Source: Porphyra umbilicalis (Eukaryota > Rhodophyta > Bangiophyceae > Bangiales > Bangiaceae). From it: a stretch of DNA of 64,000 nt. Below the pieces are notes generated by a model. It ran no database searches. It was given only the letters and a program-made list of their open reading frames with translations, and had not been told where the DNA came from. Below are positions 30,134 through 43,324 of this stretch, in pieces. Positions within the stretch are counted from its first letter, which is position 1; each line of letters opens with the position of its first letter. The position numbers and the translations under genes were made by a program. The DNA is taken from contig KV919035.1 in assembly GCA_002049455.2 (NCBI GenBank), positions 1-64,000 on the forward strand, read 5' to 3'.

Positions 30134-33100
30134 ATGGAAGCAGAGAGTACGCCATACCCACGTGTACAGACGGCTGAGCCAGCGGAGGCGCTTTCTTCCC
30201 CCCTTCCACCTGGCTCGGCGGCTACTGCATGAGCGCTTGTGCCCGAGTTCGTGGTCCCGCCGGTCGCTCACCTGCACATCACCCCCAAAGGCGACGTCAT
30301 GGCGGTGGTGTCAGCGGGGAGCTCTGTCTTTCAAGACAGAAACTCGGCCTACACAGAGATCAACCTGGTTGCCCGCCTGTTCTTCGGGATGCCAGATGAC
30401 GCCGCACCGCAAGTCCGGATGGGTGGATTGCAATCGGGTAGGGGACGGAGCGCCTGTCACACCCCTGCGCAGGCGGCCCGCGCGGCGGCGGCGGCGGAGG
30501 CGGCAGAGGCGGCGGACCAACGCACACAGGCCGTGGTTCGGGCCGACCGGCAGGCCTACGACAGCCTGATCGTCCTAAACAATCACTGCCGAGTTCTGGG
30601 AATGGACATCGGCTGTGTGCGCGCGGTAGCGTGCCAGGCGGTGCATCTTGTCGGCCAAAACAACCACCATCAGGTGGAGGTGGCACGGAGCGCGGCGTGC
30701 AATGACATGCAGCGGCACACGCACAGCGCCACGCACAAGGGCACCAAGAAGACCAAATGCACGAATAAGGGGTGCATCAAGCGCTTCTGTGCGTGGGGAA
30801 ACGACGTTATGGGGGGCGCTCTGGGTCTGATGCCGCTGAGCCGGCATGTGGTCGTTCGGTTCCTCGAGGAGGAGGCCAAACGGCGCCTCCCCTTGCCGAA
30901 GCGACGCCCCCCCCGCCCCCGCGCAGACAAGACTGGCGGCGACCGCCTGCCGGCGCCGCGGAGCCGTGGTCGGCACGACCACTCCGACGAGGACAGTGGG
31001 TCGGACAGGAGCGGCAATGGCTCCGACACCTCGGAGGAGGACTGCCCGGAGCGCCCGTCGGCCCCCAAATGGCAGCGGAGGGCCGCCGGTAGCCCCCTGA
31101 GCGCCCCAGGTCGGCGACCAACCGCGGCAGCCAACCACCTCCCCCGCCAACCCGCAGGTTTTTTGGGTGCCTCTGCCATCCCGCTGCGACTCGGTGAAGA
31201 TTTTGGGGGCGCCCGCAACGGGGCCTCATCGGCGATCGGGGCGGCGCCGGCATCGGCCAATTCGACCGCGCCGGCTGCCGCCCGCCACCCCTCGAGCGCG
31301 ATCAATCCGCTACCTCCTCCTCCCCGCTTCCCCCCAGCGCATGGTACCACTGGTGGTCCGCCACCCCCCCCGGCTCACGACGTGCTCCTTCCTGCCCACA
31401 CGACGGCCCCCCGCAATGCCTCTGATCCAACTACCCCCCACCCCGGCGAGGGCGTTCCCGTCGGACGGCTTGTCGGCCGGGGGGTGCTGCAGAACGACCT
31501 CAACGCACTGTCAAAGGTGGCCAAGCTGTTTAACCTGTTGTGGCACGAAGCCAAGTGCGTCTGCTGCAAGCGCTGGTGCATGGACGTTTACCTGTCGGCA
31601 GGCAGCTATCGGCCCGCGAAGGCCATCCTGGACCGTCGCAAGCGCGACGGCATTCTGCAGGAGAGCGCTGCTGGGGTGGCCAAGGCTATTGGCAAGCGCA
31701 ACGTGTCAGTGACCGACCAGCAGCGGGCACTGACATCCAAGGGCATGCTGCTGCGGCAGACGACAGAGCTGCAGCTCAACGCGTACCTGCGTCTGAACGC
31801 CCTTTGGATCCTAGAGTACGCGTTGGAGGCGCGCGCGGAGACGGTGCGCGGCCTGACGTGGAGCGATATTGCGCGGCGGCTTTTCGATGGGATGTTTTCC
31901 GCCAACGGCACGGGCCTTGATGTCCTTTGCTCCTACAATTCTGCCACCAAAACGACCGAGGGACTCGTGCGGAATATCGGGGCGCTCCCGCACGTGGACC
32001 CGTGGCTTTGCCCGTTCGGGGCGGTGGCGGATGCCTTGTTTGCAATGTTTCATCCCCCCGGTAGCGACTCGTCCAAGCCGATTTTCGACTTTGCCCCGGT
32101 CTTCAAGCCCGACGACGCGGCGCTGGCGGCGGCTGGCGTTCAGTCCCGGCATTTCCGTGAGGCCGGCAACACGTACGGCTTCCGCCGCTGGTACCGCGTG
32201 CTGGTCGTGCCCAGCGCGACAGGCGGGCCGCCGAAGGCAATGTCGTACGAGTACCACAACTCCCACCTCAGCGCGGTGATGATGGCGGCTGCAATTCCCG
32301 ACTGTGCCGCCAAAACGCACTTGGGCCGCAAGGCGGCGGCTCAAAAGGCCAAGGAGCGGGGCGTCTCAGACGGTGACAACCGGGACCATGGACGCTGGAA
32401 CGTGGGCATCGGCGGGGGGGCGTATGAAGGGCCTATTCTGAACCTCAGAGTGCTGCTGGCGCTATCGGGGCGTCCGATTGACTGCGTCACACCGACGACG
32501 GCGCGGTTTGCGGTGCCCGTGCCGGTTGTGCTGAAAGATAAAATCTGCACCTGGCTAGAGACGGAGGAGGCTGCCCTGGCGGCGCGAATGACGGCGGACG
32601 CCAACGCGGTCGACTCGGCGCTGAGCGACTTTTTCGACCTCATCCGCATGTTACGGTGCGTCTTTTTCCAGTCGTGGGCGGCCCGCATCGCGACGGCGAG
32701 CATGCCCGCGGATGCGGCCATCCTCGCTCACCCCTCCTCGCCAACCAAGACTTTTCCAGCTACTGCACGCTGATGAGGAGCGCTTTGGAGGCGGCAGGCG
32801 ACGTCTCCACCAGTGCGGTCCAGCAGGTGCTGCCGCAGCTCTCAGCAGCCGTAAAGGCGGCAGTGGAGGCGGTGGCGGCCGGGTCCGCGGCCGAAGCGCT
32901 GGAATTGGAGCGCTCTCTGTCGATGCAGATGGACTACAACGCGGAGCGCCTCCAGAAGTGCATGGCGGCCGGCTCTGAGGACCTGAAAGAGCACGGCCAC
33001 GCGGCGTTGGAGGACGTGAAGCAGCTTGTTTCAACCGAGATGGCCCGCACGCGCTCGCTGATGGCACGGATGGTAGCCGTTGGCGCGGTGCAGGATGTGC

Positions 33101-33722
33101 GCGCCCGCGACCTGCTGATCGACGATCTGCGGGGCCCGTTTCCGTCTGGCTTGGTGGCCCTTTCGGCCGAGCCGACTGTGGTCGAAGCAGGGGCGGCGGC
33201 GAGCATCCCGGTGACCATCACGCCGATCATGACGCAGGTGCAGGTGCCAGCGGCATTTTTACGTGATAGAGGGAGCGTGCGCACGCTGCAGGTAAGCTGG
33301 CCGGGGTACCCCTTTTCAATGCGCACGGGGAGTGCGTGCCGCTCATCGAGATGATGCCCGACCTGAAGTGGGGCCAGGCGCTCGATGAGTACGCAGAAGG
33401 ACTGCGCGGCATGGCATCCATCTTGGAGGTGCAGGAGCTGTTTGGCAACCGGTGGCGCCTCCGTCATGCCGAACCGAAGCGCGACCGGTACATCAAGCTG
33501 TACTCGGAGCGGGCGGCGCTGTACCGCGCCTTTGATACCGAGTACGCGCGCCGCGGTGGGGTGGTGGGAATCAGCGTGGTCTTCAACGCCCTGAAGCAGC
33601 GCTACGGGCCGTGGGACAGGGACAGTAAGGCTGTGTTGAAGGAGCTGCGCCGGGACTACCCGGACCCTAACAGGGGCACACGCAAGCGCGCACGAGTGGA
33701 ACTGTGTGCAGGGAATCAATAA
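30134..33722 (+). mobile_element. Crypton-type tyrosine recombinase with GCR1_C-like DNA-binding tail
   Basis: A DNA transposon recombinase. The likely start ATG 30134 reads MEAESTPYPRVQTAEPAEAL; a TGA at 30230-30232 separates it from the 844-codon frame. Early Cys/His residues (HTHSATHKGTKKTKCTNKGC) precede a Pro/Ser linker. The recombinase domain follows: Arg I in ARAETVRGLTWSDIARRLF, DPWLCPFGAVADALFAMFHP, GFRRWYRVLVVPSA, HLGRKAAAQKAKERG (HxxR), NRDHGRWN (box II) and GAYEGPILNLRVLLALSG (probable nucleophile Tyr). A +1 frame change near 32745 leads to a helical coiled-coil region (32770-33070). Another near 33310 leads to PLIEMMPDLKWGQALDEYAE, GLRGM, ELFGNRWRLRH and YSERAALYRAFDTEYARRGG, the GCR1_C-like domain of Cryptons. 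Otherwise intact, so decay is mild. Confidence 0.8.
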
Positions 33723-33723
33723 A
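33718..33723 (+). terminator. AATAAA polyadenylation signal
   Basis: AATAAA overlaps the Crypton stop codon TAA (33720-33722). It is a plausible polyadenylation signal, though a downstream cleavage site was not identified. Confidence 0.45.
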
Positions 33724-36700
33724 TGCTTCCATTTTCCTTTTGCTTTGAGGCATCACTCCACCACGCAAATGCAACCAGCCTTACGCAAAGTGGAGGCCTC
33801 GGCAGTACTTTCCCTCAAGAGATTGCCACCCTTCCATATCTCTCTCCTCTGCCGCCTTGACGTCACAGATAACCTGTCCATCTCCCATTCCATGCGTGCC
33901 CCCACCCCCCCTGTCTGCCCCCCGAGTACAACGCCCCACACCGCGGCCACCTGTCGGAGCTGCTGCTCACCAACCCTAGCGCCCAACCGAACCCCATGTC
34001 CCTCCATGGATAAGCGACCCCTGTACACCACCCAGTCTCACCCCCCCCTCGCCAATGGCGTTGCACGCACTCCCCACTCATCGCCGTCGCTCGCATCGGC
34101 TACGCCCTTTACCACAATACGCGGGGATCACCTCCGCGCGGACAGCATCAACTTGCACAGCCGCCGCACTTCCGCCAACGCTTGACGCTGCCGCCTCCCC
34201 CCCCGACGGCCGTCGGCGTCCCATCGTGCTTCGTGCCATCGCCGCCGTCATCTTGCCCGCATTGATATCGACGACGTGCACGTTGATGCACTGTCGGCCG
34301 GATGGGGTCGTCCCGTGTTGCCCGCAAGCGCTTGCCGAGGGGGGGGGTGACTGAGAGCTTGCACGTGGGGTGTATGGAAGGTAGAGAAGAAACAACAAAT
34401 AGGAAAGGAGGATAAGAAAGCGACAGAACGGGAGGAGAGGGGATGGTATAAGAATGGAAGGCCAACGGCAAAGTAGTGGGACCATCAAAAGGACATAGTC
34501 AGACACCCTTTTTGCCGTAGAAACCCGCCCTCTGCACCACCCGAGCAACAACCAGAGTAGCACTCTCGCGGCGCGCGCATTGGCCCGCAGACGCTGCCGC
34601 CGCTTGCGCCAATGTCAACCCCGCCTCTGAAGGGCCACGCTTGCCCCGCGACGCGCTATTCTTACCATTGCGACGCAGTAACGGCAGTGTCGAGATGGGC
34701 AGTTCAGCGAAGACGAGGCCACTTTGGCCTTCGGGCGTACAGACGACGGTCACGGAAGTGTCAAGCTAAAAACATGACGCCGTGCAGAGAATCAGCAGAG
34801 AAAAGGACGGGGGATGACTGCCCGCGAATGCGGCCGGCGTATCGTCTTACAGAACCACAGAGGAGGCACTAAGAGCGAGGGGAGCACAGGCGCAGTAGCG
34901 CACACGCGGTCCATTCCCGCCGACAAGACCACCGTAGAGGCTCCGGGCGATGCGCCGGCAACACAAGGGACCTCCCAGAGCAGCCCGGTCACGCACGCTG
35001 ACGTGTGATATGTGGTGTGAGGGAGCAACAGACGCGTGGCAAGCTGTGAGGGAGAACAGCGGCGAAGACGGTGCGGCGGTGGAGATCGGTGGGGGTGCAG
35101 TGGCAAACAGACGGCGGCGGCGGTGCGGTGGTGAAGGTGTTGAGGGACAGCTCGTCGCCGGCGGCGCTGGCCACAACACCGAGCGCCCGGGTCGTGCAAC
35201 CACGCAGTGTGTGTGGCGGTGGGCGGTGCTGGTGCGGCACGTCACGGGTCGACACGCCGGTCGTGGACAGCGCGGATGCATCCCCCCCCTCCCCCCTCGC
35301 CTGTGCAGTGACAGTGGGCAGTGCTGCCGTGCTGCGTCATGGGTCGGCCGGCCGGCCATGGCTGGCGCCGGTGCACGCACGGACCCTCTCCCCCCGCTCT
35401 TCTTGGTCAATCCAGCGGCGGGGCATGCGCCCGCCGCTGCGGCAGCCGCCGTCGTCGAACCGCGCCGCCCCCTCCTTAAAAGCGGCGGCGTGACGTAGCG
35501 ACACTGCTGGTGGGCGCGCGTCGAGGGGTGTGCCCCCACGCCGATACGCTCATGCGGCCAAATTTGAGGGCGGCTGTCAGATGCCCGCCTTTTCTGAGCA
35601 GCCAGTTTCCGGATCTGCTCGGCTTAGACGCTCGCAAGAGTGGCGGCCTCTTCCAGCGTTCTCTTTGGGTCCCCAGTGGCGCCATATATTTTTTCGCTTG
35701 TCTCCACTGCCGCTGACGGCGCACACCGTGGCTGCTGCTCTCTTACGCGCGGCTACCCCCACATATCCACTCCTGCAGCCCAGCCCGATCCTGCCCCCCC
35801 CTTCCGCGCGTGCACCCCCCCCCACTGCCCCGCCCCTCGCTGCTGCCATTTCATGCTGTTCTGTCACCCCCACGACCGCCTCATCCAGCGGCGTCGGCGA
35901 CGCGTCGTAGGACGGCGACAGCGCCCGGCGCCGTAGGCGTGCCGGCGGTGGCGCAGTGGTGGTGGTGGGGAGGGACGTTTTCGGCGATAGCGTCGTGGAG
36001 GACGACCACGACATGGTCGAGGCTGACCTCTGAGGCCGACGACAACCTCGGGAGGCGAAAGGCAGTGGGCAAAACGCGGCCCGCGATACCGACCCGGTGA
36101 CCCGCGCGCTGCTGCGGCTTGGGCCGTCGCGCGGCGGAAACCTCACTGGTGGTCGTGGGCGTCGGGCCGGCGTCGAGCCGCGGCCGCGTCGCGACGTGGT
36201 TGTCATAGGTTGCCACCGGCCTCGCGGCGACGGACGCCGCGGCGACGTCGTCAGGCGACGAAGACCGCTTCGCCGGCCACAACAGGCACCGCAGCAGCGA
36301 CGAAAAGACGGTCGGCCAGCGTCATTCTCTGCCTCGGCCGTCGCGCAGCCGACGACAATTCCCGTCTTGGTAGGCTGTGGTGCGGGCGCCGCGCTCCCCC
36401 CCGCCATCTTTGCGAGCGGCGGGAGTCTCCTCGACGGTGGCTGCTTTTGAAGGTCGGCAGGCGGACCGCGGCCTGCCCGGCATCGTCCTCCGTCGTCGTT
36501 GCTGTTGCTTTAAGTGCGGCGGCGCCGTCAGCGGGGCGCCCCGCACCGCCATTCCCGCACCGTCTGCGGTCTGTCCGCTGGCACCGGTGTCAGAGGCCCT
36601 CGCAGTCCCCGTTGCGACATTCTGTGGCGGCAAGCCGTCGCGGCGGGTGACGGGGACGCCACCGGCACCGATCACAGACTTGGCGCCGGGCGGCCACGAG

Positions 36701-36971
36701 TGTCCGACGATTCGCCACTGACGCTGCCCGACCCGGCGGCGGAGGCGGTCGTCACCAACGGCAACGGCAACGCGGCAACGACGGCCGAAGACGTCGCGGC
36801 GCCGGTGATGGGCAGAGGTGGCGCGGCGGCGACTAACGATGGCAGAGAGGAGAACACGAGCGACGGCGGAAACACAGCGACGACGGACGGCGACAGCGCG
36901 GTGATGATGATCATCAGCGGCAACGCGGCGACGACGGAAGGCGACGGCCATGCGACGACGATCGGCGACGG
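33724..36971. other. Long stretch without a supported gene
   Basis: GC-rich and open on both strands in many frames, with no recognisable family. A minus-strand patch at about 35990-36110 (GRVLPTAFRLPRLSSASEVS, then LDHVVVVLHDAIAENVP) has protein-like composition and might be an exon of a gene whose end lies at 36972. A plus-strand ACGGCGACG-rich degenerate array lies at about 36740-36970. Confidence 0.3.
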
Positions 36972-37319
36972 CTACCCGACCTTGTTCCCCGCCATGCACT
37001 TGCGACACACTGCCTCATCGGGCATCCATGACAAAAAAACATACAGGCGACCTTTACAGTGGGCGCACGGAACCGTCGTCGTCGTCTACAAATCGACAAC
37101 GATTGTTGGCGTCGACATCTTCCCCAGCATACGAGCCGTCACGAATCTCCGGTGGCCGCGTCGCTCTCCCCAGCGCAGAATACAGCAGTTGCAAATCGGC
37201 AGCGGTACTGTCTCAACCGCCGACAATGTGACACACCGCCGTCCAAATATCGGCGGTCGAGTTCTTCTCGTAAGTAAAAAAAAAATGTAAAACAAACATG
37301 CCAAGTGATGCGGGTCCAC
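36972..37319 (-). CDS. Possible zinc-knuckle protein fragment
   Basis: The minus strand reads RRFVTARMLGKMSTPTIVVD, a TAG, then TTTTVPCAHCKGRLYVFLSW and MPDEAVCRKCMAGNKVG before a stop at 36972. The CxxC...CxxC spacing suits a zinc ribbon. The internal TAG makes it a fragment or a splice-interrupted exon. Function unknown. Confidence 0.25.
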
Positions 37320-37329
37320 CGTCCGATAT

Positions 37330-38448
37330 GACTCGTGACATTGTCGGTGGGCTGTCGGTGGGGTGGTAAGCTAGCACTCCCCAGCTCACTCATGACGCAA
37401 CGGCGGCGGACAGCCATGCCGGCGGGTAGGCACAGTGTGGCGGGGGTAGCGGGCAGCGTGTCAATGGTGACTGTAGCTGGCACGGCGGCGCCCACCACGG
37501 GCTGGAACGGTTTCGGGCGGCGCTGCACGGGGCACCGCGGTTGCACACTACTGTTGGCACGCCACTGTTGGCAAGCCACTGTTGGCGCGGCTCCGTCCCC
37601 CGATCCCCCCCGCAACAACATCACCCCCACGCTTACGCCTGGTAGGCCAAACACAGAAAAACACCGTAGCCCTAGCACCCCCCAACCCCCGCCCCACACC
37701 ATCAATGGCCTCATCATCCACCCTCGAGCCCGCTTTGCCCCCCTCCCCGCCGCTCAGCGCCCCTTGTCCGACTGGATGACCGAAGTGTTGACGACGCCCC
37801 GCCCCAATCGGCGCGCCGCCACAGCAGTGGCGACACCCGAGGCTTCTGCCGTGGGGACGCCGATGAGCGCCGCGGGGGGGCAGACGACGGAGCGGAAAAA
37901 ACGACAAAAGAGGACAAGCGACGCGGAGTCCGAGCGCTGCGGCTGCGGCGGCAGCCAGCACAAGTCAGACGACGGGCAGTCGCGTCGGCCGCCGCCGCGG
38001 CAGAGACGCCCGGGGAGGAGAAGGGCGGGGGAACGAGCAGCAGCCGGCAACGGAGGCTTCTGCGTGAGGGGGAAGGCGAGTTACGCGGATCGGACGCGTG
38101 CATGGCGGCGAGGAGGGGGGGGCGGAGGGTGGGTGGCGGCTGCAGGTCGGTTGTGGCGGGCGGCAAGCACGGGTTGGTCGGTCGGCGCGGCGGCGCGTGT
38201 GTGTGCACGCGCGTGCATGCGGCGGCGCGTGTGTGTGCACCCGCGCGTGCACGCGGCGGGCCAGAAAAAGGCACCACCGCCGCACACGTGCTGGCGGGAT
38301 CGGGGGCGGCACGGTATCCGGCCGGCGACCGCCGCACGCATGAGGGCCCGCCGCACCGATCGACACGACCGGGAGAGAGGGGTGGTGTGGGGGGCTTTGG
38401 GCGTGTGCGGCACTCTGCATATCCTGTGGGGCTGGCGGAGTCGGGGGT
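37330..38448 (+). other. Unsupported ORF region
   Basis: A 399-codon open frame starts at 37335, with PLSDWMTEVLTTPRPNRRAA and a basic segment TTERKKRQKRTSDAESERCG that could be coding. The rest is Gly/Arg-rich low complexity. A short CCACTGTTGGCA tandem lies at about 37549-37585. No function assigned. Confidence 0.25.
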
Positions 38449-38513
38449 GCGATCGTCGGAGTGATGTGGGCACACACCCTCGGAATGCGGTCCGCCACCA
38501 CTCCGACGATCGC
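38449..38513. repeat. Perfect 15-bp inverted repeat, 35-bp spacer
   Basis: GCGATCGTCGGAGTG at 38449-38463 is exactly complementary to CACTCCGACGATCGC at 38499-38513. It lies about 30 bp before repeat module B, so it may be an element end, a protein-binding site or an RNA hairpin. Confidence 0.85.
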
Positions 38514-38544
38514 GTCTACCCATGCAGGATATAAGCAGGGTATT

Positions 38545-40330
38545 CTGGAGGCACTCAGAGGCACCCGGAGGCGCCCGGAGGCACACCGCAGGAAGTCGTC
38601 TGGGGACTTATCCAGGAGTTACATGGTGCCCTTTTGCGGCGATTCGTGGCCGCCTAGCAAAACGACTACGCATCGCACGCGGGAACTCTGTCGTATGGAT
38701 CAGCGGTGGCGCCACGTTGTACCTCACGGATGTAGAACGCTGTAGTGAAGAGTACGCTTTGCATTGCGTTCTCACGCCTCCCGGGGGAGAGGGACCTGGT
38801 GGGAAGCGGCCGTATCCGTATGGGCCTAATACTCCCATCTGACTGCTCGCCCACCGCGCCCTGCCCCTCCCGCTCGTCTCGCCCACACCACCTCGCCCGT
38901 CCCGCCCAACTCGAACACCTAAGGAAGAAAGCAGGACGATCACCGTAAGCAGGAGAAGCGAAATAAAGAAAGCAAACAAATAAATGACAGCACAACCAAA
39001 AGTACACAGCGAACACATTAGATCAAGATTGACTCGGCTTCCACAGACCAAAGAAACAGATCTGTACGCCCCCCCACTCCTTTACCCGACCTATACAACA
39101 CGGCGGTAGTCGCGGCAGGCAGACATCGATCAGGCATCGCGCGCTCCCGATGGATACATCCGAGATAGCCCCGCCGTCGACACTCAGTGCACTCGCACTA
39201 CCTCCCCCCGCCGCGATTACCATGCACCCTCCACCGTTGGTCCAAGCCCGTGCGCGAGTCGCGCCCCCATCGCTCTTGCCACCACTAACATCACGTACAT
39301 GGATGCCCACAGCTCGGGACAGAAAGGGGGAAGTCTGGGCAGTACGGGGCAGTACGGGGCAGTTAGAAGAAGAAGTTACAAGTACGTGAAGTACCACAGA
39401 GAAAAAGCGAGCATATTCTCCACACTAAATCGGATTAAGACGTTATACATCTAAAAAAGGCACGCACGCTCTGACTGCACTCGAGGTCGTCACCGCATGC
39501 ACGGCAAGAGATTAAACGGGCGCTACGATATACACAAAATGATACCATACGCGGACCCAACGTTGAAAATGTTGCTCCAGATGCACTTCGTAGCGGGAGG
39601 GCGGACTGATACGGCCACCGTACAGGCAGTGCGGGCCGATCTTTGATTGCCGGACTCGAATGCGCGCGGCCTTCAGAATGTGCAGCTGTCAGGCACCCAC
39701 TCTGCGTGATAAAGGGCGGTGTGGGAAGGGCCTGGAGGACGCCGCCTTTGAGAAAGGGATTGACGGTGGGCGGGGACGTGAAGGGAGCCGAGTGAAGGTC
39801 CCTGCTGGGCATGTGCTGATGCAAGGTGGTCCTGGTCACAAGACGACCGCCTGCGCTACACACACCGACGATAGACCAATAAGAGGAGGCGGGCGGGATC
39901 CTCGTCCACGCCAGACCCTCGTTCACGGTGTGCCTGGCCACGAAGGCCCCCTGTCAGACGTGCTGCCGGCCCCTTACCTGTGGTACGCTTGGCCAAGCGG
40001 CTTCTGTTTAGAGGTTGTTCGGCTCCCAAAGCACAAGCCAGAGGAAGGCGGTTGCCAGCGGTGCAGCTCTGGCGTTCGTCTCCACCACACAGACTGGACG
40101 ATATCTAGGAGGCCATCCTCGCCGCCGACCAGAAGTCTACTGTTCATGGCACTGAATCGCTTCTGGGGCTACAATTGTTCCTGATGCCGACCGACGTGTA
40201 GTCTGCTTTTTGGGAGGCTGCACCATGCAGTTTCCCTCCGCGCCGTCCTAGATTGATGAGGGCTGCGCTTGCGGCCCACGTTCCCTCTTGGTCAGCACAG
40301 GGCCGTCTGGGCTGTAGTGTATCTCTGCTC
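38545..40330 (+). repeat. Dispersed repeat module B, copy 1
   Basis: About 1.8 kb matching 57245-59360 in the same orientation, with small differences and a roughly 360-bp stretch present only in the other copy (58826-59185). It contains an 11-bp triplet (GGGGCAGTAC units near 39340) conserved in both copies. ORFs on both strands are partly preserved but resemble no protein I know. Probably a non-autonomous or decayed mobile sequence. Confidence 0.88.
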
Positions 40331-43324
40331 GCAATTGGCAAATTGCCACAAGTAGCCCTCTTGACGGGCCAAAGCCCATGTATTGTGGGAATTGGCCTGT
40401 AGCATGCCCTTGGGGTGTTTACTTCCGCATTGTTCATTTTTATTGTTTGTTTGCTTGCCTGTCTTATCTGTCTGCCGGCACTTATTACGATCGCTTGTTA
40501 TCGGACGGTTGCTCGACCAGTGCCCTCGTCCATATTGAATCACCATGGGTTCGGGATCGCGGTCGCGGGCACCACCTGGCTCCCCGTCGTATGCTTTTCA
40601 ACAGAAGGTCTTTCTTCCTCGCCGCGACGTCGATAGAACTCGCTTTATTGCTTGGCTACGGTCGGTCCCAATACACTGGTAATTGCATCAACGTTATTAA
40701 TACCAAATTGGGTGGAGCAGCAGGGGATACCCCCGCCTCCATCGTGCCTTGCGGCATGGTGTTCGAGAAATTTCTCGCTGCCTCGTGGCATTGTGACGGT
40801 ATCGACACGGTCGCTTGGCGCGCGGGGCGTGAGCCATCGACTTGTGGGCGTGGTGCCGGGGGCATCACGGTCGAGATTTTCGAAGTTGGAGCCCAGGGCG
40901 TTAGCCAACTCAGAACACTTTGTTCAGGTCCCAGTCAGTCTACTTTTGGTACCGGCGGCACTCGGCGAGCCAGAGACGGCAAGTTGCCAGCTGATTATCG
41001 GCCGCCGGGAGGCGGAAAAGGCACTCCTGCCGCCGCCGACGCCCCAACGGACGATGCTCCTACTCCTCCCATCCTTGCAGATCAAGCCTTTATCGCGCAG
41101 ATGCAGGCGGTGGAGAGCCTGAAGGCGGCCGTTGAAGCACTTCTACGACGTCTGACGGCCCAAGAACAGACTAACGAGTCTCTGGCGCGAGCCAATGACA
41201 AGTTGGTCGACGACGTCGAGGCCCAGCGCAAGGTCGTCTCCCACGAGGAGAAACGCCGTGTATCTCAGTCTCGCCGTCAGTCGGGCGACAAGACCAAGAA
41301 CGTCAAGAAGACAAGCAAGGTGCCTAAAGACAAGTCCGTCCGCAAGGACGATCCGGCTAACGCCGTGCTTTCCTAATCTTCCGTTGGTTCTGCCTCTGGG
41401 TCAAACCCGTCGTCGTCGGACGACGACAACTCCAACGCGACGGACACGTCCTCTACAGACGATGGTCACAGGCCGCAAGGCTCATTGTCGCCCCCAAGTG
41501 GGTCCTCGCCGAGCGACAGCTCGAGTGATTTGGACGCGGCCGCGCGCAAGCGCCCCGCGACCCCCACCAAACAGAAGGAGCGACTTGAAAAGCCGATAGG
41601 ATCAAGGTGATCCTCCCGGCTAATAGCAACTTCAAGACACTCCTCGACTACAGAACGTACCTCCTGATCCGCCGTTCACTGACGTACACGCTTAAGGAGG
41701 CAGAACGGTCGCATTGTCTCAACAAATGTTTACGGAGAGTTCCATGGGCAACAGCCATTCACGGGAGCCCTGCCCTTGGGCATCTTCACGTTCTTAACGA
41801 CCTTTCGCCACGCGTGCGACGCAGCTGGGCTGACGGACGCACAAGCTCTTCAGCTCATGGTCTTTTGACAAGCCGGCAATGCCAAAATGGCCTTCTTCGG
41901 CTCGCTTAATAGCACCCTCGGACGTAAGCGTTATGCCATCCGTACATACGTAGATGCCGTCAACTGGCTTCTTTCGAAGTATGCGACACACGCAATAATA
42001 GCTCACGCCTACCAAGACATCATTACGATGAAGCAACAAGACAACGAGGCGCCCATGGCCTTTGGTCGCCGCGTGGAAGCGCAATTCGATCTTCTGAACG
42101 GTTTCTTCAGCATCCAATACGTTAAGGACGTCTTCATCACAGGTCTTTTGGACCTTGTGCAAGCGCTCGTTCGGGTCATGAATGACCAGTTCCCGGATAG
42201 GACTCTTTCCGAGACGGTTGCTACCGCCCGGATGTACTGAGACGGCACCAACAAGCTGCGCTTGCAGCTCAAGATGACCCGCTTAACGGCAATCAAAGTA
42301 AGTTACTGGAAAAAGGACCGGCGGACGACGACGGAACGACCGTTCACACCGGTTCGCACCCCGCCGCCCCCTCGGGCCGCCGTCCCTCAAGCCAATCGGG
42401 CTGACATCTGTTACAACTGTAACAAGCCGGGGCACTTCGCCGCACAGTGTGCCGAGCCTTATCGCCCTCGCGAGCGTCGGCAACCGCCTATCGGCGTTCA
42501 TGCCCTTGCCGACGGTAACGTCGAAGAAGACGAGATCGATCATCCGGCCGACGCCGTCGAGGACTCGAAAAACGCCTAGGCCGGGCGCCCGTTTGGGGGT
42601 TGCCCGGCGGAACGCGAAAGTGTAGGGTGACAAGATTGTTGCGCCGTGCCTGACGGCACTACGAGATCGCCGCCACGCTTGGCTCATGCAGGCGTGTGAT
42701 GCGGAGCTTCCGCCCTGTGCTTGACACGGGCGCCGGGGTGGACATAGTGCGAACTAGTGTTTTCCCTGCAAACTGGATGGCTTACGCCGAAGAGTTGACC
42801 ACGCCTCCGCGCATCCGAGATGCAAACAACATCCGTCTCGTGACGAAGTATGCCATACATTTGTATGTAGACACCGGAGGTGTACGTCTATTTGACCGAT
42901 TCCTCGATTCCGACAACTTGTCAGTCTCGTGCATTATTGGCACCGAGTTCACCGAACAAAATATTGAGGCGATGTTGCCGCGTTTGCGCAAGATCGTCTG
43001 GCAGGCACACGTGTGCTGCACGGAGGAACTGCCTCGGCCAACGCCAATCTTGGCTTGCCTTAGTGTCAGTGCCTGGGACCGCCATTGGCAAGACAAACCC
43101 GCAAGGGTGCGAGCCCGTAAACAGGTCCGTGTCGACGGACAACAGGAGTAGTGGACCATGGCCACACGTGACACCCCTGGCATGGTTACCATCACAACGA
43201 ACACTCGGTCATGCCGACATAAGTCAATGGCGGTCGCCCGCGGCCTTGCCATCGTCAAGCCCGACGAACCCTTCTTAGTCAAGTTATGCAACTTTGGCAA
43301 GGACCAAGTCATTGTTCGCAAGAA

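Noticed and set aside
3052-30232. TGA read as an amino acid, because three frames continue past a single TGA (3052, 23572, 30230)
   Set aside because: TAG and TAA also interrupt other element remnants, TGA ends several frames normally, and ordinary decay or base errors explain the three cases.
32730-33320. Programmed frameshifting in the Crypton gene
   Set aside because: No slippery site with a downstream structure is evident, and two unrelated frame changes fit decay or base errors better.
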